A stretch of 64,000 nt of DNA, taken from positions 1 through 64,000 of the forward strand of contig CAITDJ010000107.1 in NCBI GenBank assembly GCA_903891085.1, in the 5' to 3' direction. Source of the DNA: an uncultured Bacteroidota bacterium. GTDB taxonomy: Bacteria; Bacteroidota; Bacteroidia; Bacteroidales; F082. The position numbers were made by a program, and so were the translations under genes. Under the pieces are notes generated by a model. It had not been told where the DNA came from and did not search any database. It worked only from the letters and a program-made list of their open reading frames with translations. Positions 45,596-54,102 of this stretch are shown here, piece after piece (the stretch's first letter is position 1; each line of letters begins with the position of its first letter).

Positions 45596-45883
45596 TTAAA
45601 CTATGTTTTTTTCCAACAATGCATCCAACCCCAATAATTTTTCTTCGAGGTGGTTATTCTTAAATTCAACCTCCGATTCGAAAAGTAAGGTGGAGGTGGC
45701 ATATTGCAAGGCTGTCATTGCCAACAAATCCTGTTTATCTTTATATGCATATTCCTTGCCGTAAGCCTTGAGCCTGTCGTTGATGACAGCTGCGGCCTTA
45801 CGAACCCGTTCTTCTTCTTCCCGCGAAACAATCAGGCGGTAAAAACGGTCGGCTATGCTGATATTGATAGTGATTTCATCCAT
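45596..45883 (-). CDS. zapA: Cell division protein ZapA
   Basis: This 95-residue protein has the ZapA N-terminal beta-hairpin (ITINISIADRFYRLIVSREEEE) and a C-terminal helix that forms a coiled-coil dimer or tetramer. It bundles FtsZ filaments at midcell. It is 26 bp downstream of the small coiled-coil gene and upstream of the 6S RNA. Confidence 0.9.
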   Translation of the reverse strand: MDEITINISIADRFYRLIVSREEEERVRKAAAVINDRLKAYGKEYAYKDKQDLLAMTALQYATSTLLFESEVEFKNNHLEEKLLGLDALLEKNIV

Positions 45884-45909
45884 TTATTTTACTATGTGGC
45901 AATTTTTAA

Positions 45910-46197
45910 CTATTTGTTTAATAAAGCGATACATTGGTCAACCTCCCGCACTAAAGCTTGTATTATCTTTCTGCTTTCATCGACTTCTATTCCGCTTCCG
46001 AGTGTATTAGTGATTATTTTGTGATTTAAATTTTCTGTTATTTGTTGATTTGTACCTGTTAATTTCTCTATTTCCAGTTTGTATTCGGTATTTATTTTTG
46101 TTAATTCCTGATTTGTGATCTGAAGCGCATGATTCTTTTCAATCAGCTTCCGAACTTTGTACTCAATTCCTGCAACCAATATGCTTGTATCTTTCAT
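45910..46197 (-). CDS. Small coiled-coil protein upstream of zapA
   Basis: This protein has 95 residues from the ATG at 46197 (MKDTSILVAGIEYKVRKLIE); a TTG-initiated frame at 46209 is less likely. It is almost entirely helical with heptad-like leucines and isoleucines and has a distal conserved-looking segment DESRKIIQALVREVDQCIALL. The position just before zapA suggests a ZapB-like or ZapA-partner role in division. That is inference; no family is recognised with certainty. Confidence 0.7.
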   Translation of the reverse strand: MKDTSILVAGIEYKVRKLIEKNHALQITNQELTKINTEYKLEIEKLTGTNQQITENLNHKIITNTLGSGIEVDESRKIIQALVREVDQCIALLNK

Positions 46198-46225
46198 CGC
46201 TTCTCTCAAAATTCGTTCAATATTA

Positions 46226-46257
46226 CAAAAATAAGTATTATGAATCTGTTTTGCAAG
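46226..46257 (-). promoter_or_regulatory. Promoter of the coiled-coil/zapA unit
   Basis: On the minus strand CTTG (46254-46257) and TATTTTTG (46226-46233) are 20 bp apart, matching the consensus at 3 of 4 and fully at the -7 box. The start codon follows 28 nt downstream. Confidence 0.5.
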
Positions 46258-46468
46258 AAGTAATATCGTTTATTTCGACTTTATTTGCTATTATCGCTAA
46301 ATGATTATATGTCACATTTAACAACCGGGGTGTTTACACTAAAAAATTTGATTAGTGGTTTTGCGCTGAATTTGCTCATATCCAAACATCTGGAAATATA
46401 TCTCAGGAGTTTAGTCAAACCTCATTCCGTGCCTATTTTAAATTATACGGAAGTCCATAAATATTAAA

Positions 46469-46499
46469 AAAAATCTCAGGCTCTTTACCTGAGATTTTT
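46469..46499 (-). terminator. Terminator after tRNA-His
   Basis: The 12-bp stem AAAAATCTCAGG/CCTGAGATTTTT has a 7-nt loop and, on the minus strand, ends in a T-run. It lies immediately downstream of the tRNA. Confidence 0.85.
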
Positions 46500-46503
46500 A
46501 AAG

Positions 46504-46578
46504 GGTGGAAGACGGGATTCGAACCCGCGACCCTCAGAACCACAATCTGATGCTCTAACCGACTGAGCTACAACCACC
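46504..46578 (-). tRNA. tRNA-His (GTG)
   Basis: A full cloverleaf is visible on the minus strand. The D arm is TAGCTCAGTCGGTTAGAGC and the anticodon arm is CAGA-TTGTGGT-TCTG with anticodon GTG. The T arm is GCGGG-TTCGAAT-CCCGT. The extra G at position -1 (46578) needed by histidyl-tRNA synthetase is encoded. CCA is not encoded. Acceptor positions 5-68 and 6-67 are both T/T by this reading. Confidence 0.93.
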
Positions 46579-46765
46579 ATTTTTGAGAAGGCAAATATAC
46601 GGGTTTTTTATAAATCCAACGGGGCAAAAGTAATAATTTATGAAAAATGTGAAAGGGTGGAATCGGCAAGTTGAAAGACCGGGGTTGGCTTACAATAAAG
46701 AAGGTCATTTCACGGAGCCTGTCACAGAAAGGTTATTATCTGTATTTTTGATTTTTCGATTCAAT

Positions 46766-47932
46766 ATGAAATTTTTCGATTCATCTTCACCGCTGGCCAT
46801 TGCTCTGAAAAAATTCATGACCAATCCGGTTGGCATGATGGCTATGTCGTTTGTGATGCTGATAAGTGTCATTGCAGTCTTTGCCTATTGGGTCGTCCCT
46901 GATTATACACCTGATGGTAACCGGCAGATCCTTGAGATTTCAACCCAAAAACCTGGCTTTTCCTGCCGGTTTCTGGTGGTCCCTAAGGATGATGAAATAG
47001 AAGAAAGTGGCTTGATGAATCGCTTGCTGAGTGGTCGTTCAGATGAGGTAACATTTTACCCTTTAACAAGTTACAGGTTCGTTGGTGATAGTATGTATAT
47101 TACTTTATTTGAATCAGAAACTGAAATTAAACCCATCGAGCAAGGATTTTTGCTGCATGAGGTGTTTCGGGAAAGTAGTGAGATAGGTAAATATATGATT
47201 GTTGATGCCAGGAAAATAATACAAGCACAAATTGTAAAAAACCAAATAATTACAAAGCGTTTTTTATTCGGTACCGATCAGTTTGGCCGCGATTTGCTGA
47301 GCCGTTTGCTTATTGGCAGCCGTATCAGTCTGGCTGTCGGATTTATTTCAGTCTTTATCTCTTTGTTGGTTGGTGTTTTTTTGGGAAGTCTGGCTGGTTA
47401 TTTCAGGGGTCGGACTGATGATCTTATCGTTTGGTTTATCAATGTGGTTTGGTCGGTTCCAACCTTGTTGATGGTGATTGCCATCACTTTCGCGCTTGGA
47501 AAAGGATTCTGGCAGGTTTTTGTTGCCGTGGGACTCACCATGTGGGTGGAAGTGGCGCGTGTGGTTCGTGGGCAAATAATCAGTATTCGTGAAAAAGAAT
47601 TTGTTGAAGCTGGTAAAGCATTGGGATACAGTGATGTCAGAATAATTTCGCGTCACATTCTTCCTAATGTTATGAGTTCGGTGATCGTAATATCAGCGGC
47701 GAATTTTGCTTCTGCCATTTTGATTGAAGCAGGTCTTAGCTTTTTGGGTTTGGGTATACAGCCCCCCACGCCTTCATGGGGCGGGATGCTAAAGGAAAAT
47801 TATGCGTTTATTTTACTGGATGCTGCTTACCTTGCCTTGCTTCCAGGTATTGCCATAATGCTGCTTGTACTGGCTTTTATGCTTATTGGCAATGCCTTAC
47901 GCGATGCCTTGGATGTGAAAATGAGCGGTTAA
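46766..47932 (+). CDS. ABC transporter permease (DppC/OppC type)
   Basis: This 388-residue inner-membrane permease starts at the ATG at 46766 (MKFFDSSSPLAIALKKFM); the 42-codon upstream extension has no membrane segment. TM1 is at ~25-48, followed by a ~150-residue periplasmic insert. The BPD transporter domain spans ~180-385 with FGTDQFGRDLLSRLLIGSRI, the EAA loop EAGKALGYSDVRIISRHILP, and GLSFLGLGIQPPTPSWG. It should import oligopeptides with an ATPase, a second permease and a binding lipoprotein encoded elsewhere. The TM1-TM2 insert is longer than in E. coli DppC. Confidence 0.88.
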   Translation: MKFFDSSSPLAIALKKFMTNPVGMMAMSFVMLISVIAVFAYWVVPDYTPDGNRQILEISTQKPGFSCRFLVVPKDDEIEESGLMNRLLSGRSDEVTFYPLTSYRFVGDSMYITLFESETEIKPIEQGFLLHEVFRESSEIGKYMIVDARKIIQAQIVKNQIITKRFLFGTDQFGRDLLSRLLIGSRISLAVGFISVFISLLVGVFLGSLAGYFRGRTDDLIVWFINVVWSVPTLLMVIAITFALGKGFWQVFVAVGLTMWVEVARVVRGQIISIREKEFVEAGKALGYSDVRIISRHILPNVMSSVIVISAANFASAILIEAGLSFLGLGIQPPTPSWGGMLKENYAFILLDAAYLALLPGIAIMLLVLAFMLIGNALRDALDVKMSG

Positions 47933-48005
47933 TGTTTGTTGATTGAGTAAATAGTCCGGATTAATGCAGCAAGTGAATATTATGGAAGTGCAGTTGTATT
48001 TTGAT

Positions 48006-49175
48006 TTAATCCAACTCATGTAATGGTTTGGCGAACAGTAAGACGGATGAACGGTCGATAGTGCTGCCTCCCAATATCAATAATCGCTCAATGGCATTGT
48101 GTAATTCTCTGATATTTCCGGTCCATTTGTATTGTTGTAACTCAAGCAGGGCATCATCAGTGAAAAATGGCATGGGTTTGCCTTGTCGTTGACTTAGTTG
48201 TTCCACAAAGTGCTTTACAAGCAGAGGGATATCATCGGTTCGTTCGCGAAGAGGTGCTACTTTCATGATAATCACACTGATACGGTGATACAGGTCTTCC
48301 CGGAAACGGCCATGTTCAATTTCTTCTTTCAGGTTTTTATTGGTGGCGGCCAAAATCCGTACGTCAACTGAAATCTCTTTTTCGCCACCAACGCGTGTGA
48401 TCTTGTTTTCCTGCAGCGCACGCAACACCTTGGCTTGTGCCGATAAACTCATATCACCAATTTCATCTAGAAACAATGTTCCGCCATGCGCCAACTCAAA
48501 ATCTCCTTTACGCTGTTTAATGGCTGAGGTAAATGAGCCTTTTTCATGGCCAAAAAGCTGACTTTCGATGAGTTCGGAAGGGATTGCGGCGCAGTTAACT
48601 TCAATAAAAGGAGCGAATGAACGTGTGCTGAGTTCGTGTATCTGCCTCGCAACCAATTCTTTGCCGGTTCCGTTTTCTCCCATGATTAAGACCCGGGCGG
48701 TGGTTGGGGCAACTTTTTCGATGATATGCTTGATTTCTTGCATTACAGCTGACTGTCCAACCATTTCATACTGTTTACTTACCACTTTTTTGAGCGCTTT
48801 TGTTTCGCTCATCAGGGTCGATTTGTCAAGTGCGTTTTTTAAGGTGATGAGTAGTCTGTTCAAATCAGGCGGTTTCGAAATGTAATCATAAGCTCCTTTT
48901 TTGATTGCTTCCACTGCTGTTTCGATGGTGCCGTGGCCCGAAATCATGATCACCGGTGTATCTGAATATTGTTTGATCGCCTGCAGGGTCTCAATTCCAT
49001 CCATTTGAGGCATTTTTATGTCACATAAAATAACATCATATTCCTGCTCCTGTACCAACACAAGCGCATCCATGCCGGTTGCTGCGTCATCCACTGTATA
49101 TTTTTCATATTCAAGGATCTCGCGTAAAGTGCGGCGGATGCTGCTTTCGTCATCGATGATCAGAACTTTTGCCAT
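48006..49175 (-). CDS. Sigma-54 interacting response regulator lacking an HTH domain
   Basis: This 389-residue NtrC-like protein has a receiver domain (1-120) with phosphoacceptor Asp52 (VILCDIKMP) and Lys101. The AAA+ domain (~138-370) has Walker A GENGTGKE (166-173) and Walker B LFLDEIGD. The sigma-54 contact loop GAFTGA reads GSFTSA (213-218), keeping the Phe-Thr core. The protein stops right after the AAA+ lid (GNIRELHNAIERLLIL, then ~25 residues), so the Fis-type DNA-binding domain of canonical family members is absent. It may act from solution, like FlgR-type activators. No sensor kinase is adjacent. Confidence 0.9.
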   Translation of the reverse strand: MAKVLIIDDESSIRRTLREILEYEKYTVDDAATGMDALVLVQEQEYDVILCDIKMPQMDGIETLQAIKQYSDTPVIMISGHGTIETAVEAIKKGAYDYISKPPDLNRLLITLKNALDKSTLMSETKALKKVVSKQYEMVGQSAVMQEIKHIIEKVAPTTARVLIMGENGTGKELVARQIHELSTRSFAPFIEVNCAAIPSELIESQLFGHEKGSFTSAIKQRKGDFELAHGGTLFLDEIGDMSLSAQAKVLRALQENKITRVGGEKEISVDVRILAATNKNLKEEIEHGRFREDLYHRISVIIMKVAPLRERTDDIPLLVKHFVEQLSQRQGKPMPFFTDDALLELQQYKWTGNIRELHNAIERLLILGGSTIDRSSVLLFAKPLHELD

Positions 49176-49274
49176 ATTGAATTTTTTGTAAAATTATAGA
49201 ATTCCGGGAGATAACAGTTTAGAAAACGAAACATGAAATGTTTCTGGAAGTGATGATTTCTGATTGAAAGTGAT

Positions 49275-49309
49275 TTTGTTGTTATGTTATTGTTAAAAAA
49301 GTACTTTTG
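49275..49309 (+). promoter_or_regulatory. Candidate promoter of the FG-GAP surface protein gene
   Basis: TTTG (49275-49278) and TACTTTTG (49302-49309) match the consensus with 23-bp spacing. The TTG start codon follows only 14 bp after the -7 box, so the mRNA would have almost no leader. Confidence 0.45.
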
Positions 49310-49323
49310 AATAAATATTTCTT

Positions 49324-51552
49324 TTGAGAGCTGTTACAATAAAAATAAGTCTGGTTATTGTTTTTGTATTCATTTACATGAGCAATCTTGTCTCGCAGGA
49401 AGCTGTGATCAAAGGAATTGATAATTCAGAATTAGCTTTCCCTTGGGTAGGAGGTCTTGATGCTTGTCAGTTTGGCGCTTTAGATTTAGATTTCGATGGT
49501 ATAAAGGATATGATGGTTTTCGATCGCCGGGGAAACCGCCTAATGTGTTTCATTAACAAGGGAATTCCAAACGTCATTGATTATACCTATGCACCGCAAT
49601 TTGAGAAATATTTTCCCGTATTGGCTGAGTGGGTTATCATTGCAGATTATAACCATGACGGAAAAGACGATATTTTCACTTACTCACCTGGATTTGCAGG
49701 GATGAAGGTTTATAAAAATGTAAGCATCAATCAGCTTGCGTTCGAAAGTGTTGTATATCCGTACCTTACCTCATTTCAGGGTGGGGGTTATGTAAATATA
49801 CTTGCAACCAATGCTGATTATCCGTCAATTACAGATGTTGACAATGACGGTGATCTGGATATTCTGACCTTTTGGGCGCTTGGTGGTTTTATTGAGTTAC
49901 ACAACAATCAATCGATAGAGAAGTATGGCACTGCCGATTCCCTTGATTTTATAAAAACTGATTTTTGTTGGGGCAAAGTGGCTGAAAATGAAGAGAATAA
50001 TGAACTGTTTCTCGATAGTTGTCTGTTTAATAAGGAATTATTTTCAAAAAAAGCACGCCACCGAGGTGCCACATTTCAGGTGCGTGATTTCACCGGTGAT
50101 GGATTGATTGATTGTGTGCTGGCAGATGTTGATTATCCCAATCTTGTTTTGCTCATAAATGGACGAACGGTGGAAGAAGTAGTTTTTACGAGTCAAGATA
50201 CAGCTTTTCCATCGGATAATGTTCCGGTTCATTTATTCTCAATGCCTGTGACAGCGATAATTGATGTAAACAATGACGGTGCGGATGATATGTTGGTTTC
50301 GCCCTTCGATCCGAATCCCTTGATAACCGAGAACAAAACAAGCGTTTGGCTTTATCTGAATATTGGAACAAATGAAATTCCCGCCTATCAATTGGTTAGT
50401 AAGAATTTTTTGCAAGGTAATATGATTGATATTGGTTCTGTTTCTATTCCGTTGCTGTTTGATGTGAATGGTGATAATCTGTTGGATATGCTTATCGGGA
50501 ACTTTGGGAAGTATGATTCTTCCTATTATGCTGGTCAGGTAATTGTTAGTCGTTATATTTCGCAACTTACCTATTATCAAAATATTGGATCGGCAAATGC
50601 ACCTGTCTTCAAATTATTTTCTGAGGATTTTGCCGGTTTATCGGCACTTAACCTACGCGGTCTGTCACCAGCGATGGCTGATATTAATCTTGATGGAAAT
50701 CCTGATTTGCTCGTTGGTTGTGAAGAGGGTACCCTGATTTATGTGGAGCAATCACACAACCAAACATGGATTATCAAAGACACAAATTTTGGATTGATTG
50801 ATGCAGGTATGTGGAGTTCGCCACAGCTCTACGATCTTGATCAGGACGAAACTGTAGATTTGATTATTGGTTCAGAATCAGGAAAACTGACTTTTTATAA
50901 GGGTACCCTTGTGTCTAATGGTATTCAATTTCAGTTTATTACAGATAATCTCGGAAATGTAGATGTTACGGATTACAATTTATCATATACAGGGTATAGT
51001 GTGCCCTGGTTCTTCAAAATAGCTGACAATAATTTGAATCTGGTCGTTGGATCAGAAAAAGGAAAAGTGTTTCATTTCGATCAGATTACCGGCAATCTGG
51101 AAGGCAGTTTTCGTGAAATCAGTTCACTCGAAACCCTGTTGGATACAATTATTCCGGGATTTGATGTTGGGGCAAGGTCAGCTGCCTGTTTAGCTGATAT
51201 CGATCATGACGGTTCGCAGGAAATGATTGTTGGTAATTTCAGCGGCGGATTACAATTGTTTAACAGTTCAATTCCCGTTGTTCCATTCATTAGGCATTCT
51301 ACAGTAAATCAAGTTTTTGAAATATTTCCAAATCCGACTACAGGGGTGTTAAATGTCAGGATACTAAGCAGCTATGTAGGAAAAATTCAGTTATCCTTGT
51401 ATTCTATCAGTGGTCAAGAAGTATATCGTGAAAGTATTCCCCCTTATCAGGAGCAGTTTCAGATCGAACTGAAAGGATTTAAACCTGGAATGTATTGGAT
51501 GGGAGTGAAAGGAAGTGATTTTTTTGAGATAGAAAAAATCATTATCTGGTAG
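49324..51552 (+). CDS. T9SS-exported FG-GAP/VCBS repeat protein
   Basis: This 742-residue secreted protein begins at a TTG codon (49324). That is the only start giving the signal peptide (ISLVIVFVFIYMSNLVSQ), and an in-frame stop lies at 49312. The body holds nine FG-GAP-like repeats with Asp-rich calcium-loop motifs such as DYNHDGKDDI, DVDNDGDLDI, DVNGDNLLDM and DIDHDGSQEM, predicting a beta-propeller. The C-terminus is a T9SS sorting domain (EIFPNPTTG). Surface binding or adhesion is likely. Nothing else nearby links to it. Confidence 0.86.
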   Translation: MRAVTIKISLVIVFVFIYMSNLVSQEAVIKGIDNSELAFPWVGGLDACQFGALDLDFDGIKDMMVFDRRGNRLMCFINKGIPNVIDYTYAPQFEKYFPVLAEWVIIADYNHDGKDDIFTYSPGFAGMKVYKNVSINQLAFESVVYPYLTSFQGGGYVNILATNADYPSITDVDNDGDLDILTFWALGGFIELHNNQSIEKYGTADSLDFIKTDFCWGKVAENEENNELFLDSCLFNKELFSKKARHRGATFQVRDFTGDGLIDCVLADVDYPNLVLLINGRTVEEVVFTSQDTAFPSDNVPVHLFSMPVTAIIDVNNDGADDMLVSPFDPNPLITENKTSVWLYLNIGTNEIPAYQLVSKNFLQGNMIDIGSVSIPLLFDVNGDNLLDMLIGNFGKYDSSYYAGQVIVSRYISQLTYYQNIGSANAPVFKLFSEDFAGLSALNLRGLSPAMADINLDGNPDLLVGCEEGTLIYVEQSHNQTWIIKDTNFGLIDAGMWSSPQLYDLDQDETVDLIIGSESGKLTFYKGTLVSNGIQFQFITDNLGNVDVTDYNLSYTGYSVPWFFKIADNNLNLVVGSEKGKVFHFDQITGNLEGSFREISSLETLLDTIIPGFDVGARSAACLADIDHDGSQEMIVGNFSGGLQLFNSSIPVVPFIRHSTVNQVFEIFPNPTTGVLNVRILSSYVGKIQLSLYSISGQEVYRESIPPYQEQFQIELKGFKPGMYWMGVKGSDFFEIEKIIIW

Positions 51553-51582
51553 TTTCCTTATTTGAATTTTGGCAAGCAGAAT

Positions 51583-52011
51583 CTAAAAGTAGAATTTTAT
51601 TTTTCTTTTTTTGTAATTAATTACTGCCTTGTATTCAGCCAGGATATCACCACCCAGAATGCCTTTTATTTCAGGGAGTTTCAATAAGCTGTAAGATGCA
51701 TGTACGTGTTGCAAATCAATCACTATCGCTGTGTAATCTTCAATATTCAAATCGCCGAACTGCAGGGAACTGATTGTTGTCACCATGCTTGCCATCGAAT
51801 TTGTTCCGATGCCAGATGACAGCCTTTCGTTTTGGTTAAATTCAGGATCCTCAATAAATGCCTGAATCGAAATCTGATCGAAAACGGAGCGGGAAGCACC
51901 GGTGTCGATGATAAAGTTAGCGGATTTTCCGTTTATTTTTCCTTCGAGAAGCAAATGAAAGCCATCCTGTTCAATTTCAAGCAATCGAAAAGCAACTTCA
52001 GTTATTTTCAC
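51583..52011 (-). CDS. Retropepsin-like aspartic peptidase domain protein
   Basis: This 142-residue cytoplasmic protein has a single aspartyl protease half-fold: ANFIIDTGASRSVFD carries the D-T-G active-site triad, and GILGGDILAEYKAVINY is the matching late motif. Retropepsin-type proteins work as homodimers. It starts with GTG (52011), 5 bp after the LOG gene stop, and is the last gene of a three-gene operon. The substrate is unknown. Confidence 0.82.
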   Translation of the reverse strand: MKITEVAFRLLEIEQDGFHLLLEGKINGKSANFIIDTGASRSVFDQISIQAFIEDPEFNQNERLSSGIGTNSMASMVTTISSLQFGDLNIEDYTAIVIDLQHVHASYSLLKLPEIKGILGGDILAEYKAVINYKKRKIKFYF

Positions 52012-52016
52012 AATGA

Positions 52017-52727
52017 TCAGAAGTTAGGTTTCAATGCATATTTCTTGTAAAAGTCATCTATTATTTTTACCGCTTCTTCAGCAGTATCAACCATTGTAAA
52101 TATTTCTAAATCTGATTCCTGGATATTATTCTCGGTAACCATCGTTGCTTTTATCCAGTCGACAAGACCTGACCAATAGGCTTTTTTGACCAGTACAATC
52201 GGAAACTTCACAAGTTTTTGTGTCTGAACCAGCGTGATGGCTTCAAACAGTTCGTCCATGGTTCCAAATCCACCGGGTAATACAATATACCCTTGCGAAT
52301 AACGCATAAACATTACTTTACGCACAAAAAAGTGATCAAACTCGATGAATTTGTCAGGATCGATAAATGGATTTGATTTTTGTTCGAAGGGTAAATCAAT
52401 GTTTAGTCCAACCGATTTTCCACCTGCAAAATGGGCGCCTTTGTTACCTGCTTCCATAATGCCCGGGCCGCCACCGGTAATAATTCCGAATCCTTTTTTT
52501 GTGAGTAAATAGGCAATTTCTTCGGTAAGTCGATAATTTTCATGTTTTGAGGGAGTCCGTGCCGATCCAAAAATGGCCACGCAGGGTCCAATACGGGCGA
52601 GTTTATCAAATCCTTCAACAAATTCGGCCATCACTTTAAATACCGACCAGGAGTCATGGGTTTTTATTTCATTCCAGCTTTTGGCTTTGTAAGCTTTTCT
52701 AATATTTTTTTCTTCCTTCAGATTCAT
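52017..52727 (-). CDS. LOG family nucleotide 5'-monophosphate phosphoribohydrolase
   Basis: This 236-residue Rossmann-fold protein of the TIGR00730/LOG family has the signatures GGGPGIMEAGNKGA and PGGFGTMDELFEA. Members cleave the N-glycosidic bond of nucleoside monophosphates such as cytokinin ribotides or AMP. A longer N-terminus (~45 residues) than minimal LOG proteins is present. The start overlaps the stop of the upstream DHOD-like gene by 4 bp. Confidence 0.9.
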   Translation of the reverse strand: MNLKEEKNIRKAYKAKSWNEIKTHDSWSVFKVMAEFVEGFDKLARIGPCVAIFGSARTPSKHENYRLTEEIAYLLTKKGFGIITGGGPGIMEAGNKGAHFAGGKSVGLNIDLPFEQKSNPFIDPDKFIEFDHFFVRKVMFMRYSQGYIVLPGGFGTMDELFEAITLVQTQKLVKFPIVLVKKAYWSGLVDWIKATMVTENNIQESDLEIFTMVDTAEEAVKIIDDFYKKYALKPNF

Positions 52728-53719
52728 AGTAAGGTTTCTTTGTCGCTGAAATATTTCATGAATTGAACCCTTTCAAAGATGGCAGGATCCTTGTGTTTTA
52801 TCTGACTTAATTTTCCCCGAAAATCATCAATCGTTTCAAAGTTATGTTGGTCCATCCATTCGGATAATTCATGGTTCAATAATTCAAAATAGCCTGTGCC
52901 ATGGCGGTATAGTGCACTGGCAACCTGCACGGCATTGGCTCCGGCAAGCAATAATTTTATGACAGCTTTTCCGTCTTCAACACCTGTGGAAGCAGCCAGA
53001 TCGCATCCAACGTGACCCGACATCATCGAAATCCAGCGCAATGGCATCGTTATTTCTCCGGCATGACTGAGTACGTTGGAAGGGTTTACCTCAAGGGTAT
53101 CAATATTAAAATCAGGACTATAAAAGCGGTTAAAAAGCACCAGTCCTTTTATGCCGGAATGAGATATTTTTTGTATAAACTGCCCGAGATTTGAGAAATA
53201 AAAACTTATTTTCAACACAACCGGAATTTGAATAAGTTTAGTAACAGATTGGGCAATGTCAAAATAGATTTTTTCATTTTCTTCACAGCTGTTTTGAAAA
53301 CCGGAAGGAAGTACAAACACGTTTAGTTCCAGTGCATCGGCACCGGCGTTTTCAATTTCTTTTGCAAAACTCATCCATTCGTACGATGACCTGCAATTGA
53401 TGGAGGCAATAACAGGGATGCTGATTTTATCTTTTGCAAGTTTAATCAGATCAATATATTTTTTGATGTTTTCCTGTCTGATCCTGACATCCAGATAATC
53501 AAGAAATTCTTCGCGGCCGGTTTTTTCTTTTTCGTCACGAATTGTTTTGTTGTACTCGAAAAGAATTTCTTCTTCAAAAATAGATTTTAAAACAACCGCG
53601 CCTGCACCGTGTTGCTCCATCTGTTGAAGTTTTAGAACGGAATCAGTAAAACCTGAACTTGCTGCGATAACCGGACTTTTCAATTTTAATCCGAGATAAG
53701 TACATGATAAATCTGCCAT
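52724..53719 (-). CDS. Dihydroorotate dehydrogenase-like flavoprotein (paralogue 2)
   Basis: This 331-residue TIM-barrel protein is clearly homologous along its length to the protein at 33388-34374. Both begin MADLS-[TC]-TYLGLKLK-type and share FNRFYSPD and the FMN loop (TGVEDGKAVIKLLLAGANAVQVAS). The catalytic loop of real DHODs is again replaced, here by ELNVFVLPSG, so the Cys/Ser base is missing. It opens the operon DHOD-like, LOG, retropepsin-like. Two paralogues in one window suggest separate roles. Confidence 0.85.
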   Translation of the reverse strand: MADLSCTYLGLKLKSPVIAASSGFTDSVLKLQQMEQHGAGAVVLKSIFEEEILFEYNKTIRDEKEKTGREEFLDYLDVRIRQENIKKYIDLIKLAKDKISIPVIASINCRSSYEWMSFAKEIENAGADALELNVFVLPSGFQNSCEENEKIYFDIAQSVTKLIQIPVVLKISFYFSNLGQFIQKISHSGIKGLVLFNRFYSPDFNIDTLEVNPSNVLSHAGEITMPLRWISMMSGHVGCDLAASTGVEDGKAVIKLLLAGANAVQVASALYRHGTGYFELLNHELSEWMDQHNFETIDDFRGKLSQIKHKDPAIFERVQFMKYFSDKETLL

Positions 53720-54102
53720 GATATTGATAATAACGTGTTTTGTTCGTAAATGTCGATGTTGAAAAACATTACTAAATTAATGAATTCAGTAATGCACAAA
53801 AATTTAGCCCGAAAAAAAAACTTGTAGCATGCTCTATGTAATAGAAGCATTCAAATATTTTTTAATTCATCATCAGGAGCATATTTTGTAAGCATCACTA
53901 AATGAGTTTATTATATTTTAATTGTATGTTTTTCGTGATTTAAATAAATCAGTTACATATTCTAACGTCTTGTCAATTGTATTTTTGTTTCTTGTTCAGT
54001 CAATTAAATTTTTAAGTTTATTGTTGTATTTTTCAGTTTTGTTGTATCTTTCATTAACAATTGAGTGAAACCGTCCTGTTTATTGTATTAAAAAACGGCG
54101 CC
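53720..54102. other. AT-rich divergent intergenic region
   Basis: This 380-bp spacer between the divergent DHOD-like and glycosyltransferase genes has no coding signal. It has a -7 box-like TATTTTTG (53980-53987) without a good -33 partner, and otherwise nothing recognisable. Confidence 0.5.

Noticed and set aside
46285-46467. 60-codon plus-strand frame before the tRNA-His terminator
   Set aside because: AT-rich and unremarkable, with no family resemblance; likely chance.
54061-54102. Upstream TTG start for the GT4 fusion
   Set aside because: It adds 14 residues with no family match; the ATG at 54103 gives the standard N-terminus.
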